Positions 21,257-32,600 of a stretch of 43,314 bases of DNA are shown in pieces. This stretch comes from a virus. The stretch's first letter is position 1; every line of letters begins with the position of its first letter. Location of the stretch: IMG/VR virus record IMGVR_UViG_3300034418_005574, positions 1-43,314 of that record; one strand, 5' to 3'. The notes beneath the pieces are model-generated. The model saw only the letters and a program-made list of their open reading frames with translations, made no database searches and was not told the DNA's origin. Both the position numbers and the translations under genes were made by a program.

Positions 21257-22069
21257 ATGACGCACTCAGACAACCGTCGCGAGCAGTACATGCTCGACGA
21301 GGACTACTTCGGCGCGGAGGGGATCAGCAGCACAGATCTCAAGCAGTGGCTGAAGCTCACGCCGCTTGAGTGGCGGCACTGGAAGGCCAACGGCATGACC
21401 CTGACGGACTCCATGACGCTGGGAAGCGCGATGCACTGCGCCGTGCTGGAGCCCGACTTCTACGAGGGGCGCTACGCCGTCTACCGGGGTCGCCGCCAGG
21501 GCGGGGAGTGGGAGCAGTTCTCACGGGACAACTACGAGAAGACCATCCTGACCCAGAACCAGCAGCTGGTAGTGGAGGCCGCGATGGACTTCATGCGCGG
21601 CAACCACAAGCTGCATCGCATCATCAGCGAGGGCGACTCGGAGGTCAGCTACTTCACCAAGGACCTGTACGGCAACATCCGCAAGGCCCGCGCCGACTGG
21701 ATTGGCAAGCTCGGTGGGCAGAACGTCATCATCGACCTGAAGACCACAGCTGCGCTCGACGACCGCTCTCTCGCCAAGACGCTAGCCAACATGCGCTACC
21801 ACGTGCAGGCCGCGTGGTATCTCGACGTCGCTGGCGCTGTGGAGCCTGAGCCCATCACTGGGTTCGCCATCCTCTGGGTGCGCAACTCGCTGCCAATCGA
21901 CATGCGCCTCAGCGTGGTCGGCGTGGACTCTATCGAGGTCGGCCGCAAGCTCTACACCCAGGCGTATGACGAGATGATGCACGCCAAGGAAAACGACGCA
22001 TATCCGGGCTACGGCTTGGACCCCTTTGTTCTCGACCTGCCCAGCTGGGCAATGAACGACCATGACTAA
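21257..22069 (+). CDS. RecE-like PD-(D/E)XK exonuclease
   Basis: A 270-residue 5'-3' exonuclease candidate. It shows the RecE/exonuclease VIII signature: GSAMHCAVLEPDFY with H60, E129 region (GDSEVSYF), KARADWIG with D147, then the catalytic IIDLKTT (D160 and K162) and YHVQAAWYLD with Q184 and Y188. It would resect double-strand ends and hand 3' single strands to the adjacent RecT. The ATG at 21257 (caccATG) gives the family start; a GTG at 21230 would add nine residues. The only purine-rich site, GAGG, is 16 nt upstream. It overlaps recT by 8 nt. Confidence 0.88.
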   Translation: MTHSDNRREQYMLDEDYFGAEGISSTDLKQWLKLTPLEWRHWKANGMTLTDSMTLGSAMHCAVLEPDFYEGRYAVYRGRRQGGEWEQFSRDNYEKTILTQNQQLVVEAAMDFMRGNHKLHRIISEGDSEVSYFTKDLYGNIRKARADWIGKLGGQNVIIDLKTTAALDDRSLAKTLANMRYHVQAAWYLDVAGAVEPEPITGFAILWVRNSLPIDMRLSVVGVDSIEVGRKLYTQAYDEMMHAKENDAYPGYGLDPFVLDLPSWAMNDHD

Positions 22070-22790
22070 ACCTGAAGCAAAGCAGCTGAGCGTCCTTTCC
22101 AAGGTCGCGACGAAGTACTCCATGACGGGCGGCAATCTGCTGTCTACGCTGTCCGACACGATCTTTCCAAGTCGAAAGAGTGCGACTCCTGAACAGGTGC
22201 AGGCGCTGCTGATCGTTGCCGACCAGTACAACCTGAACCCGTTCACTAAGGAGGTCTACGCCTTCCCCGGCAAGGGCGGCGGCATCATGCCTGTGGTGTC
22301 GGTAGACGGTTGGCTCAAGCTGGCGAACAGCCACCCAATGTTCGACGGCATGGACATCAAGTTCGAGGACGACAAGGACCTCAAGCCCATCAGCTGCACC
22401 TGCACCATCTACCGCAAGGATCGCGGCCACCCGATTCAGATCACCGAGTACTACTCGGAGAACCGCCGCATGACAGATCCGTGGAAGACCAACCCCCACC
22501 GGATGCTGCGGCACCGCGCGATCATTCAGGCGATCCGGGTCGCGTTCTCGTTCAGCGGCATCTACCTGCCCGACGAGGTCGAGGCCATGAGCGACGCGAC
22601 GCAAGACCCGCGTGAGGCAGAGGTGATCGACGTGTTCAGCCAAGCGCTGCGCGATCACGCCGAAGAGGAGCCTGAACCGAAGCCGGAAGAAGAGGCAGAA
22701 CCGATTGAGGTCGCAAGCAAGCTCAGCCCGTCCACCGAGGCTGCAGCCGATGAACTGTTCGCAGCCGAGGACACTGATTGGGTTGACTAA
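22062..22790 (+). CDS. bet: RecT/Bet single-strand annealing protein
   Basis: A 242-residue annealase of the phage Bet/RecT family. Recognisable blocks are QYNLNPFTKEVYAFPGKGGG, PVVSVDGWLKLANSHP, and the WKTNPHRMLRHRAIIQAIRV block followed by FSFSGIYLPDEVE, all typical of lambda Beta-type proteins. After about residue 180 a Glu/Pro-rich acidic tail replaces conserved sequence. It anneals complementary strands in phage recombination and end joining together with the RecE-like nuclease. The ATG overlaps the upstream stop; no SD is seen (cgaccATG). Confidence 0.92.
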   Translation: MTKPEAKQLSVLSKVATKYSMTGGNLLSTLSDTIFPSRKSATPEQVQALLIVADQYNLNPFTKEVYAFPGKGGGIMPVVSVDGWLKLANSHPMFDGMDIKFEDDKDLKPISCTCTIYRKDRGHPIQITEYYSENRRMTDPWKTNPHRMLRHRAIIQAIRVAFSFSGIYLPDEVEAMSDATQDPREAEVIDVFSQALRDHAEEEPEPKPEEEAEPIEVASKLSPSTEAAADELFAAEDTDWVD

Positions 22791-23050
22791 TGAAGCGCGG
22801 ACTGACGCAGAAGCAGATGCGCGTCAAGCTGCGCGAGTTGCAAGATCGGACGCCCGACGTGCGCTGGGGAGCGTACAAGGACCTTCGGGACGGTCTTTGG
22901 CGTCTGATGGCGCAGGATGCAGCCTCCGGTTCTGAGGTAGTGACCGAGGAGGGCTTGCAGCCTGTAGCACTGGCTCGATATATTGACGGCATCCTGACGG
23001 GCCTTCGGTTGGCCCAGAGGGCATCAAGCGACGCTAACGGGGCTTCTTGA
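22790..23050 (+). CDS. Unknown 86-residue protein after recT
   Basis: Basic helical N-terminal half (MKRGLTQKQMRVKLRELQDR) and a helical end (ALARYIDGILTGLRLAQRA). The family is not recognised. The ATG shares bases with the recT TAA (TAATG), so it is translationally coupled and likely serves the recombination or replication module. It is the last gene before the terminator at 23103. Confidence 0.65.
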   Translation: MKRGLTQKQMRVKLRELQDRTPDVRWGAYKDLRDGLWRLMAQDAASGSEVVTEEGLQPVALARYIDGILTGLRLAQRASSDANGAS

Positions 23051-23102
23051 TCGCGGCCCCATCCCTCCCATGCGCGTCGCGGGATGAGTGCGGACAACCG
23101 AA

Positions 23103-23136
23103 GGGCCCTCCTACTGCACTGGAAGTAGGGGGGCCC
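23103..23136. terminator. Bidirectional terminator at the recT/late convergent junction
   Basis: A 13-bp stem (GGGCCCTCCTACT with AGTAGGGGGGCCC, one T-G) and an 8-nt loop lie between the plus block end (23050) and the end of the late minus block (23139). The right arm ends 2 nt before the HNH stop. Sequence around the left arm (CCGAAGGGCCC) resembles that of the other convergent terminator at 12464 (CCGAAGGGCC). Confidence 0.85.
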
Positions 23137-23138
23137 AC

Positions 23139-23393
23139 CTATTTGGAGCCCTTGCGGCGGTTGACCTTGCGGGTCACTACGCGCCGGTTGCTGCGGCCGT
23201 TTCCGCCGCCACGGCTTAGAGGCTTGATGTGGTCTACCTCTTTGCCGTCGCCCTTGCGCACCGCGCCTGCGCGCTCTGCCTGCCGACGAGCCTTATTGCG
23301 GGCGGCCCGGTCCTTCTTAGCCTTCGTGCTGGACTGGAACTTCGCGTACTCGCGTTTGTAGTTCCGCTTGTTAGCCGGTTTCTCGCCCGGCAT
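23139..23393 (-). CDS. Small HNH-type endonuclease
   Basis: An 84-residue basic protein with VDHIKPLSRGGGNGRSNRRV, the D-H...N core of HNH nucleases in the short form seen in T7-like and pelagic phages (small basic proteins beginning with Lys/Tyr-rich sequence and ending in DxDH...N...N.RVV). The N-terminal half is Lys/Arg-rich (KAKKDRAARNKARRQAERAG). It may act in packaging or host-DNA cutting; the role of this family is not settled. The ATG overlaps the upstream TGA (TGATG at 23391-23395). It is the last gene of the late block. Confidence 0.75.
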   Translation of the reverse strand: MPGEKPANKRNYKREYAKFQSSTKAKKDRAARNKARRQAERAGAVRKGDGKEVDHIKPLSRGGGNGRSNRRVVTRKVNRRKGSK

Positions 23394-23638
23394 CACTTCT
23401 GCTCCAGCCTCTCAATGCGCTCGTCTAGGCTGGCGACCTGCTGGACAAGCTCGTGCAGCAGCTTCTCCAGACGCATGTTGGTCGAGGCCTGCGAACGCAG
23501 AAACTCTAGGTGCGACTCCACCACTCGGCTCATCAACGGACCTGCTTTACGCAGTACGCGCCATATTAGCGCGGACAAACCCAGCAGCAATACGGTAGAA
23601 ACCCCTAGCTCCTGCACCGCCTGTGTGACCTGTTCCAT
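23393..23638 (-). CDS. Holin-like small membrane protein
   Basis: An 81-residue protein with a single hydrophobic helix (about residues 12-29, VSTVLLLGLSALIWRVL), then Arg/Lys and a long heptad helix (LEKLLHELVQQVASLDERIE). This one-TM-plus-coiled-coil plan resembles BhlA/UviB-type holins and phage membrane accessories. Its position at the end of the late block fits lysis timing, but no endolysin gene is recognised beside it. The start is 1 nt from the stop of the giant gene. Confidence 0.55.
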   Translation of the reverse strand: MEQVTQAVQELGVSTVLLLGLSALIWRVLRKAGPLMSRVVESHLEFLRSQASTNMRLEKLLHELVQQVASLDERIERLEQK

Positions 23639-23639
23639 G

Positions 23640-26600
23640 TCAATCTGCCCTGTACCCCTGCTTGCGTAGTTCTGCGCGAGTCGCCGCCGCTCGCTCCTGA
23701 AGCTGCTTTAGTGTAACCGCCGGGCGCTTGCGACCGGAGACTGCTTCGCGCACAGATGCCTCGTATGCCTTGATGATCTCGGACTGCGTCTCCGTGATGA
23801 TCGTCGCGTATTCCGCGCGCTCCTCTTCGGTCTGCGCGGCCCTCATAAGGCGGCGCACCGGGGACAGATCGCGGTGGACCTCCTCGAACACCAGACCGAA
23901 CCCGTAGCTTAGCTCGTACTTCTCAATCGACTGCTCGTAGCGCTCAGGGTCGGTTTTCTGCATCTCGTCGATCATCTCTACCACGCGTCCTGTCTGCTCC
24001 CGGATCTCATAGAAGTTCCGCTGCACGGGCAGTTCAGGCGTCTTGTAGATAAACGACCCGGCAAAAGGGTTCTTATCCGGGCGGACTGGAGCGGCCGCCT
24101 CCTTGTACACCTTGCCCACGGTTCGCCAGATGTCGCGACCTAGCGAGCCGAAAAGGCTGTTCATCACGTGGTCGAAGTTGTCTGGCGTGAAGTCGCGCAC
24201 GCTGTCCATGGGGCTTGGCTTCATAGCGTCGCCTCCAAGGACCTCGAATATCGCCTTCGTGGCCTCCTTTGCCGCACGGCTCGCGTCTGGCGTTTTCAGG
24301 TGGTCTGGCAGGTTGCGCTCCAGAAGGAACGGCGAGCTAATGTCGCCTCCGTACCACGTCACGTTCTCTCCAGCCTGAACGAACGGGTCGAAAACGCTAG
24401 GCGCGATGAGTTGACCAAACGTGGGGCCAGACGGCAGCGGGTTGAAGGTCTGCAACGCCGTCACCATCAGGTCGTAGCCCGACTCTGTAGCCTCCTTGTC
24501 GCCCATAGCCATAGCCATCATTTCCTGGCCTAGCGCCCAGAACACGTTCAGCCCGTAGGAGACGGGCATCTGGAAGTACGTGTCCCCGATGGGAATGATC
24601 GCGGTGCGGTGGCGGCGATGCGCCGGGATCATCGCGTACTCGTACTCGTCGTCAGGACCTTGCCCCATCAGGCCGCGCATCATGACGTAGTGGACAGCGC
24701 CCGACATCGCGACCCCGCCAAGGAACGCCCGGAATCGACGGCTCTTCCGGGCAGCGCGGATAAAGTTCATCGAGCCCTCGAACCCTGCGTTGAAGAACAT
24801 CGTGTGGACGTTGACCCAGGGTCCGATGTAGCCCATTCGGTCAAAGTTCACGGTGGACTCCTTAGCCAGGAGCGCGGCCTCTGCCTCGCTGGCCCCAGCA
24901 TCCAGGGCTGATTTGAACGCCGCAAGCCGCACAACCTCTTCGCTAGTCTGCGAGCCAAACTCAAGCGCGATGCCCATCATGTTCATCACTTTGGACAAGC
25001 TGCCGCGCTCTAGCTCTCGCCTCAGGTCGCGGCGCACGTTCTCAAGGCTCACGCTTTGGCGCCACCCAGTAAACGCGCCCGCTTCACGCGCCCTGCGATA
25101 CAGGTCCGCCATCTCGCCCTGCGGCGACTGCTGCATGTTCATGGACGCCACCGCTGGCGCGACAAGGGCTATGTTCTTGACGACGTCGGCAACGCCGATG
25201 TTTAGGCCGCTGTCCTTCCAAGCTTGGCTTTTGGCTATTGCGTACTCGATGTCACGGAACGCGTTGCTAACGCTGAACGTTGGCGACGCAGTCGTATTGA
25301 GGCGCGCTTGCGTTCTAGTCACAGCCCGGAACGCTTTCATGAACTTGGGCAAGGAATCCACGCCTACGCTGGCAATGGATCGCGCAAGATCAGGGTCGGC
25401 CAGCCGGATGCTGTGCGGCACGCCCTTGATGTTTAGCCGGAAATGGGTGTCGCGGTTGCGACGGCTGTAGCGCTCACCAGGGCGCAGCCTGCGAACCTCA
25501 AGTACCTGACGGGGAACCTGCCTAGCAATGTTGTAGAAGGCGATGCCGACCTCGTTGGCTACGCCTCGCTGAATGGCCTCGTAGGCCTGATTCAGCACAT
25601 AGACGACAGGGCTGTCCGGGCGACTATCGCGGCCACCACGCAACAGGGCCACCGGACCCCATGTCGAGAAGCCACGGCGCTTGTTTAGCGGCGACGGCTC
25701 TGAGTAACCCTCGTCCGTCTCCCAGCCACGCAGCGGAACGTAGTACTTGAACTTGTTCCACTCGTCGTACTGCTCCTGGCTAATAACCTCGGTCTGCAGC
25801 AGGAGGTCACGCGTCTCAGCAACCATCCCGTCAATGCGGCGCGCGAGCGCGGCAAACTCCGGGTACTTCTGGCGCAGCTGCTTGACGAGGTCCTTGGCCT
25901 GATCAGTCTCGTACACCTCGTACAGCAGGCGCGGGCGTATGGCGCGAGCGGTGGCCCTATTCCGCTTGATCTCGTCGCGCATAGCCTTGACCTCAGATGC
26001 GGTGAGGAATCTGACGTTCGTAGCGGTTAGCACATTGGGGTCGTCCGACTCCAAGACACGCCCGGCAAGCTGATCAGCTAGCGCATCTGCCTGCGCCTCT
26101 AGGGCATCAGCCTGCGCCGCGCGCTGCTCTAGCACTGCGTTAGCCTCAGGGGCGTGACGCGCGATGAGGAAGTCCTCGAAGTCCGAGAAGGCCTGCCTGT
26201 TATCGAGGCCCGCGCTCCTAGCGGCCTTGAGGAACGGAGCCAGATGCCGCTCATTGAAGCCAAGAATCAGACCGCTTTCGCGGCTGGCGGATAGCTCGGC
26301 TTTCCGCAAGGGGCTCCTTTCTGTCGGCAGGTTGGCAAGCCGAGGGTCGATCAGGCCGATGTATTCCTCGAAGTCGGCAAGCCTCGTGTACCTGTCCTTG
26401 ACCTCCGCCCACACGCGCCGCGTTATGCGCATGTTGGGCATCGGGGCGATGGTGTCAGTGTTCGGAGCAATGACGGGGGGCGCCCCACGGAATTGGTTCT
26501 GGAACTCGCGCTCTACGTCCTGAGCGGCGCTTGACTCCATGGCCCTGATGACAAGGCCCATCATTCGCAGCGCGCGTTGGCGCTCGACGTCAGCTGAAGC

Positions 26601-29600
26601 GTCCGATTCGGCAAACAGCTGCTGCCTCATGCGGCCCAGCAAGTGCAGCTGCACCACGTTGTTAGATAGCTCAAGCCCCGGTGCCGCGAAGCCGCCGATC
26701 ATCATGTTAGCGCGCGCAGACTGCAGGCCGTACTGATCGTTCAGGTCCTCTATGCCGCGAGTGCTTTCTGCAGCCTCGATAAGCGGCGGCAGAATCCCGC
26801 TCACCGACGCCGAGATCTGAGACTCTTGCTCCTGAGACAGGTTGCGCGCGTAGTTGTCTAGAGCGCGGAAGTACGCGTCCTGTTCGCGCTGGAACTCTGG
26901 CTCGTTAGCCAGCATCTCCTCCCTGGTCATGGACTGACCAAGAGGCAGAGCAAACTGGCTAATGAGATCGCGATCTACGCTAAAGTCTCTGCTCAGCGCG
27001 CCAGAGGCCTTCAGGGCCTCAACGGTAGCGTCTAGCTCTGACTGTCCGGGCTTTGGCGCGAGTCGGCTCGGCTCTCGTTCCTCAATGTTGTCGGCTCGGA
27101 ATCGGGCGACGCCGGGAATCCACGATAGCGCGTCAAGATCTCGGCTAGAGAGGATGCGCCCAACCGACTGGACGTACTCAATCGCACTTTGTTGCGCTTT
27201 CTTTGACTTGCCCTTCGGTCGTCGGGCGTATTCGTCTGGCGTGAAGAATCGGGGTACTCCATGTGTGTCCTCAATAACGTAGCCACGGGTGCCGTCTGAC
27301 AGGTACACGAAGGCCTGCTCAAACGTGTCTCGGCTCTGACGCCCCTCAATGACGCCCAGGCCTGCGATGTTGCCGTCGCCCGTAAAGCGGCGAAGGCTAG
27401 CGTGACCAACAGCCTGTGACGACACAAGCAGCCACGACTCCCAGTGGTAGCGGCCGACGTCGGGCTGACGATTCGTTCCTTGATAGGCCTCGTCAAGAGC
27501 GCTGCGCATGCCGCGCTCCATGCCCTCGTACAGCGCTAGCCCAGAAGGCCCGTCAAGAATGTCGGCTACACCGGCCGTGACCGGCTTGCCCTTCTTGTCG
27601 AACTGGCCTGGGACGACGACGCCGTCGTACGGGTCAACGGGCTTCTTGGCCTCACTGAACTGGGGCCACATGTTGCGCGCCTGCCAGCGGTCGATGACGA
27701 ACACGTCTCGCTTGCCAGCGATAAGCATGACAAACGAGGTTAGCTTCGTGCCCATGCCGCTTTGACCGGCGTGGGACAGGAACAGGCGACGGACGTCGCT
27801 TCCAGTCGTGTTCGGATCCTCCAGGGCCTCGTGAACCACCTGCATCAGCGGCCGACCGTTGACGCGAGCGTTTGCCACGTTGCCAGCCCAAGACGTGTCG
27901 CGCCCCTCGCTACCGCCAATAGCGTTGAGGTTGGTCTTGGCGCTAGACATCCACTCGCCGTGCAGCTTCTTCTTATCCTCTTCCGCCAGGACAGGCAGCC
28001 ACCCCTTGACCCAGCTAGCCCACTCCTGCTCGTCGGCCTCGGTCCACTGCCCTTGCGCGATTCGCTCTGTGAACCGCGACAGCCCGTTTTCATAGGCCAT
28101 GAGGAACGCCGACTCGTGCGGCGCAGCGCTTAGCATGCGGCTCAAGAACGCCCACACGAACAAGTCTGCCGTGTCTGTCGGCGTCATCTCGCCGTTTTCG
28201 TAGCGTTGCCGCAGGACATCGGTTAGCTCGATGCCCTCATTGGCGTGCATGATCTGGTCAGCGTCCAGATTCGACAGTTGCTCGCGCAGCGTCTCAGGGT
28301 TGCGCACCCCATCGATCAAGCGCCGAGGCGGCGCGACGCTGAAGTCATCGCCAAACGCCGTCTTGACCAGCTTGTGCCACATGCGCGTGCTGGTCAGAGG
28401 GTTGGGAATCAGCCGCTCTAGGTTGACCAGCTGCGTAAGGTTGGCCTCACGGTTGCTGTCGTTGAACTTCTGCGTCAGCTTTGTGAAGTCAGGCACAGGC
28501 GCCTGATTCGTCGTGACCTGCAGAGGCGCGGGCAAGCTCTTGGGGGCAGCAAACCGCGACCGGCGGTCTAGCTCCTCTTGGCCGACCTCCTCGACAAACC
28601 GTCGAACGTTTTCTACGTCCTGCTCGGTGACCATACCGGCCACAGATGTACGCAGAGCCTCCTCTTGAGCCTCAAGACGAGTCATGCCGCCTTCGGCCAT
28701 GGGGTCAATGCTGTCCGCTAGCGAGCGAAGTCGCAGAGCTAGTTGCTCCTGTTCAGTTGCGCTAGCTAAAAGCTCACGGTCCATTGCCGCGTCACGTAGC
28801 TGCTCTTGATCGTATAGCAGTTCATTCCGACGCTGGTCTAGCGCAGATACGCCACCGGCTGGCTGCGCAATGGTTTCTACGTCTCGCTGACTGAGGTCGT
28901 CGAGACGGTCAGCCATGCCGAGTTCTGTGCGCCGCTGGTCATCAAACCGATCAAGCGCTTCCTCTAGCGGGCGAGCCGCCGTTTGGCGCTTCCGATTATC
29001 TGACAACCTTCGATACGGTGCATCGAGGGTTGCGCGCGCTGCCGTCATATCTACGTCTGTTCCCAACGCGACTGTCGTCAGCGCACGTGAAATGTCTAGC
29101 AGACTGCCCAGGACAGACTCTTCTATCTCATTCCCGCGACCCAGCAGGTTCTCCTGCCCCATAGCGGCCCGCTCCGCAATAGTTGCTCCGCGTCGGAACA
29201 CAGCCGAAAGTTCCGGGAACAGGCCGAGTCGATTGATGATGCTGAGGCCACGATCCTCAATCGCGCGCGCCATCATCTCGGCGGCCAACTCACCACCGCG
29301 AGCAAAGTCGGCGCCAATCATGTTGTAGAAGCGCGGGCTTTCGAGGTAGTACGGTATTTGAGCGGCATCCTCTCCAAATAGCTCAACCAACTCCTGCGTC
29401 AACAGCTGGCTGTCGCTGTCGCGCAGCATAATGTCGCGCAGCCGCGCAAACATTTGGACCACAGCGCCAGCCTTCTCGTTATTGACCATGTCGTCATACG
29501 AGATCATGTGCCCCAGTTCGTGCAGGAACGTGGTCCCGTATGTGGCGCGCTGCATGCCCTTGCGCCGCACATCACTGTATTGGCCGGGATTCATGATCAG

Positions 29601-32600
29601 GCGCCCGGCATGTGCTTGAGTGGAATATTTCACAAGCGCCGCTGCGCCTAGCATGCCCGGACGCTCGCGGAACCGCAGCTGCAGAACTGTGTCGCGCACG
29701 CGCTCCTGCGGCAACGACATGAGCATGAACGAGTAGGCAATAACCTGCTGCTCGCTAAACAGACCGTTGCGGTACAGCGCCTCCAGCTGCTTGGCCGCCA
29801 TATCCAGCGGCGACCCTTGCGGAGCTTGCTCCATAACCCCCGGCAGAGGAATCCGACTCCACGGGGTCATTACCGGCGGCGGCAAAACCATGTCGCTTAG
29901 GTCGTACCCGCTGACATCTTCGCCCCGCCGCTCAGCCTGCCGGACAATGGCTTCAGCCGCCTGCTTGTCTACCTGCGTGCGCCGACGATTTTGCGGGGCT
30001 CTCCCAGGCGTAAACATCTTCGCCTGCTCTGCCTGGGCCGCAGCCATTTCGTCCATAGGCGTGGGAAGGCCAACGATGGCGCCGGGCTGCCTACCGGGCA
30101 TGGGCCTATCGCTCGCCTTTGGGCGTCCCGGCTCTGTGCGCGGCCGCGCAAACCGCGACTGCCCACGCAGCGCGTCTTGAGCAGCTTGGCCGATACGCTC
30201 CTGATCGCCCAGGGTCGGGTCTGCTACGCCCTCGACAGGAGTCAGTCGGTCTACAGCGACGACATCACCTGTTTCCAACCGCGCTCGCTGCGCGCCTTCG
30301 GGGCCAGTCACGTCTACAACGCGAACTGCGTCCGGGGCCCCAGGGCCACGGATGGGAATAAACGCCTCCTCACCCTCTGCGGCGGTTACGGCGTTGCGCA
30401 CCATAGAGCCCGGCGCAATAGGCATGGACGCCGGGCCCTGTAGCTCGACGCCCTCTTGCGCAGACACAAGGTCATCCAGCGGGACGGCAATGCGCCGATT
30501 GAGCGCTGCGTTGCCAATGCTGGCGTACTGGACGCCCTCGATGTCGTAGACGTTCTCGATGACCCAGGGGTCGCTTTGCTGAGTCTCCCCGATCTTGCGC
30601 GTGTAGTTGCTGTTGCGCTGGCGCAGACGCACCGGAGCGCCCTCTACAAGCTCGCGCGACAGTGGGGTGCTGCCACGGAACGGGCTCGGCTGCTGTGCTT
30701 CTACGCGCGCCTGAAGCTCATCCAGAGGCAGGCCCTGTAGCTCCCCCTCAAGGTCGCCAAGCAGCTTGTCAGACTCGCGCTCCAGGGCGCGTATCTCTTT
30801 CTTGAGTTGCTGTCGTTTCTGGCGAGGCATCGTCGCGGGAGCCGCCTCAAGCTCCTGGCGCAGCGCTTCCGCCTGATTGCGCATGCGCAGCGCCGTCTCC
30901 ATCGTCAGGCGCACAGCCTCCTGCTCAACGTCTACGTCTGCCGCTTGAGGCCGTTGTACGGACGGTGCTTGAGGCTCTCCTTCTACAGCAGGCTCTACCG
31001 GCTCCTGCGGTGCGGCGGGTTCAGCCGCAAGCTCAGCCAAAGACTCGTCCAAAGCTTCGCGCAGCGGCTGCGTCAGGTGCTGCGTCTCGGGCGCGTCAAC
31101 GGCGTCGGTAATCAACTCGCGCGCCTCTGCGGACTGCTTACGGCCACGCACAATAGCGGCCACATCCATGGCCTCTAGCAGCGAATCAACTGCCGTGGCT
31201 CGGTCCACTGCGTCCGCAGGGTTATCCACGCCGCCCATTAGGCCAGCTTCCTGCAGTCGCTGTAGGCCAGACGCCTGCACGTCCATCTGCAGCATCTGGC
31301 GCGTCTTGCGCCACACGCGCTCTAGCAGGTTGCCGTCACGGCCCAGTAGGTCGCGCATCGCCTTGCGCACCTCACTGCGCTTGGCCCCCTGCGTCGCTCC
31401 AAACAGTGTGCGCCAGTTGCGCTGGGCAATGGTAGCTGCAGCCTCATCGGCAGATACGTCATCCTGTAGGTCAGCGCGGACAGGCAGACCAGCGGCTTCG
31501 GCCTCCGCGTCGTACTGAGCGCCCGCATCCTGCCATTCCTGAGTGGACTCAGCAGCGCCCACCATGGTGCGCCAATCTTCGCCCAGCACATCGCTGACCG
31601 AGTGCCAGCCCTCGTGGTAGGCAAGCTCGCCCAGCGCCTGCGACACCGCCCCGCCCTCTTCCTCGGTGCCGAACGTGTCGCTGTTGATAAAGATGGTCCC
31701 ACGGACCTGACGGTTGTAAAAGCCACCGGCTTTGGCTTCGTTCTCAGGCGTGCGCTCGCCTGGGCTGTAGAACCGGAGGTTGATACCCATGTTGCCCAGC
31801 GCCTCGACAACCGTCTCTGCGCCTTCGGGCATCTCGCCCTCACGCAGATCGTAGTTCTGCGCAAATTGCTGCAACTCCTCCGTCGTTGCCGCTGCCGCAC
31901 GGTCGGTCCCAGCTAGCCTCTCAGCTGCCTCGCGGCGTCGGCGCATTCCGGGATCCTCCACGAGCGGCCGCACGACTTTTCCGGCAGCGCCCAGACCTTT
32001 GCGGGCAAGCTGAGTGCCGCCCATCGTTCCCGCGACAGTCAGCGCCTCGACGATCCACTCGTCGATTGTCGGGAACGCATCCTCCCAACTGCCCGTCTCT
32101 TCCTCGCCGGTCAGCCAGCCAGCCTTGCCCGCGCCAACCTCCATAAAGCGCGCAGCCTGCTCCTCAAATAGCTCGACCAGCGTGCCCTTAACGCCAAATG
32201 GCGCCACGGGCACAAGGTTGCGCAAATCATTGCGCGCTACCATCGCTGCCCACTCCGCAGGCGAGATCCCTGGGAAAATCGTGCGGCCAAGGGGGTAGGA
32301 CTGCGCAGCGGCCCCGTACTGCTTCAGCACGTTGCCCTGACCTGGGAAGAGGATGTTCGACACGCGCTCCGACGCGTACTCGATCAAAGCCTTGATGTGG
32401 TCGGGCCAGTCGGTTTGCTCTAGCGGTTGTGTCGCAAGGCTTTCCCATTGCGGCTTCATCGGATCGTCTCCGAAGCCGGTGATGATAGCTGCGTTTGCTA
32501 GCGCCTCTTCGACGTTGATGCGATCCGCAAGGCCATAGATAGGAATCTCGTCCGCTGCACCAGTGGCCGTAGACAGCAACACAGATGCGCCGACGTTGAC

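Noticed and set aside
30000-30450. Antisense open frames over the giant gene
   Set aside because: They are shadows of the biased giant gene frame and have no ribosome sites or recognisable domains.
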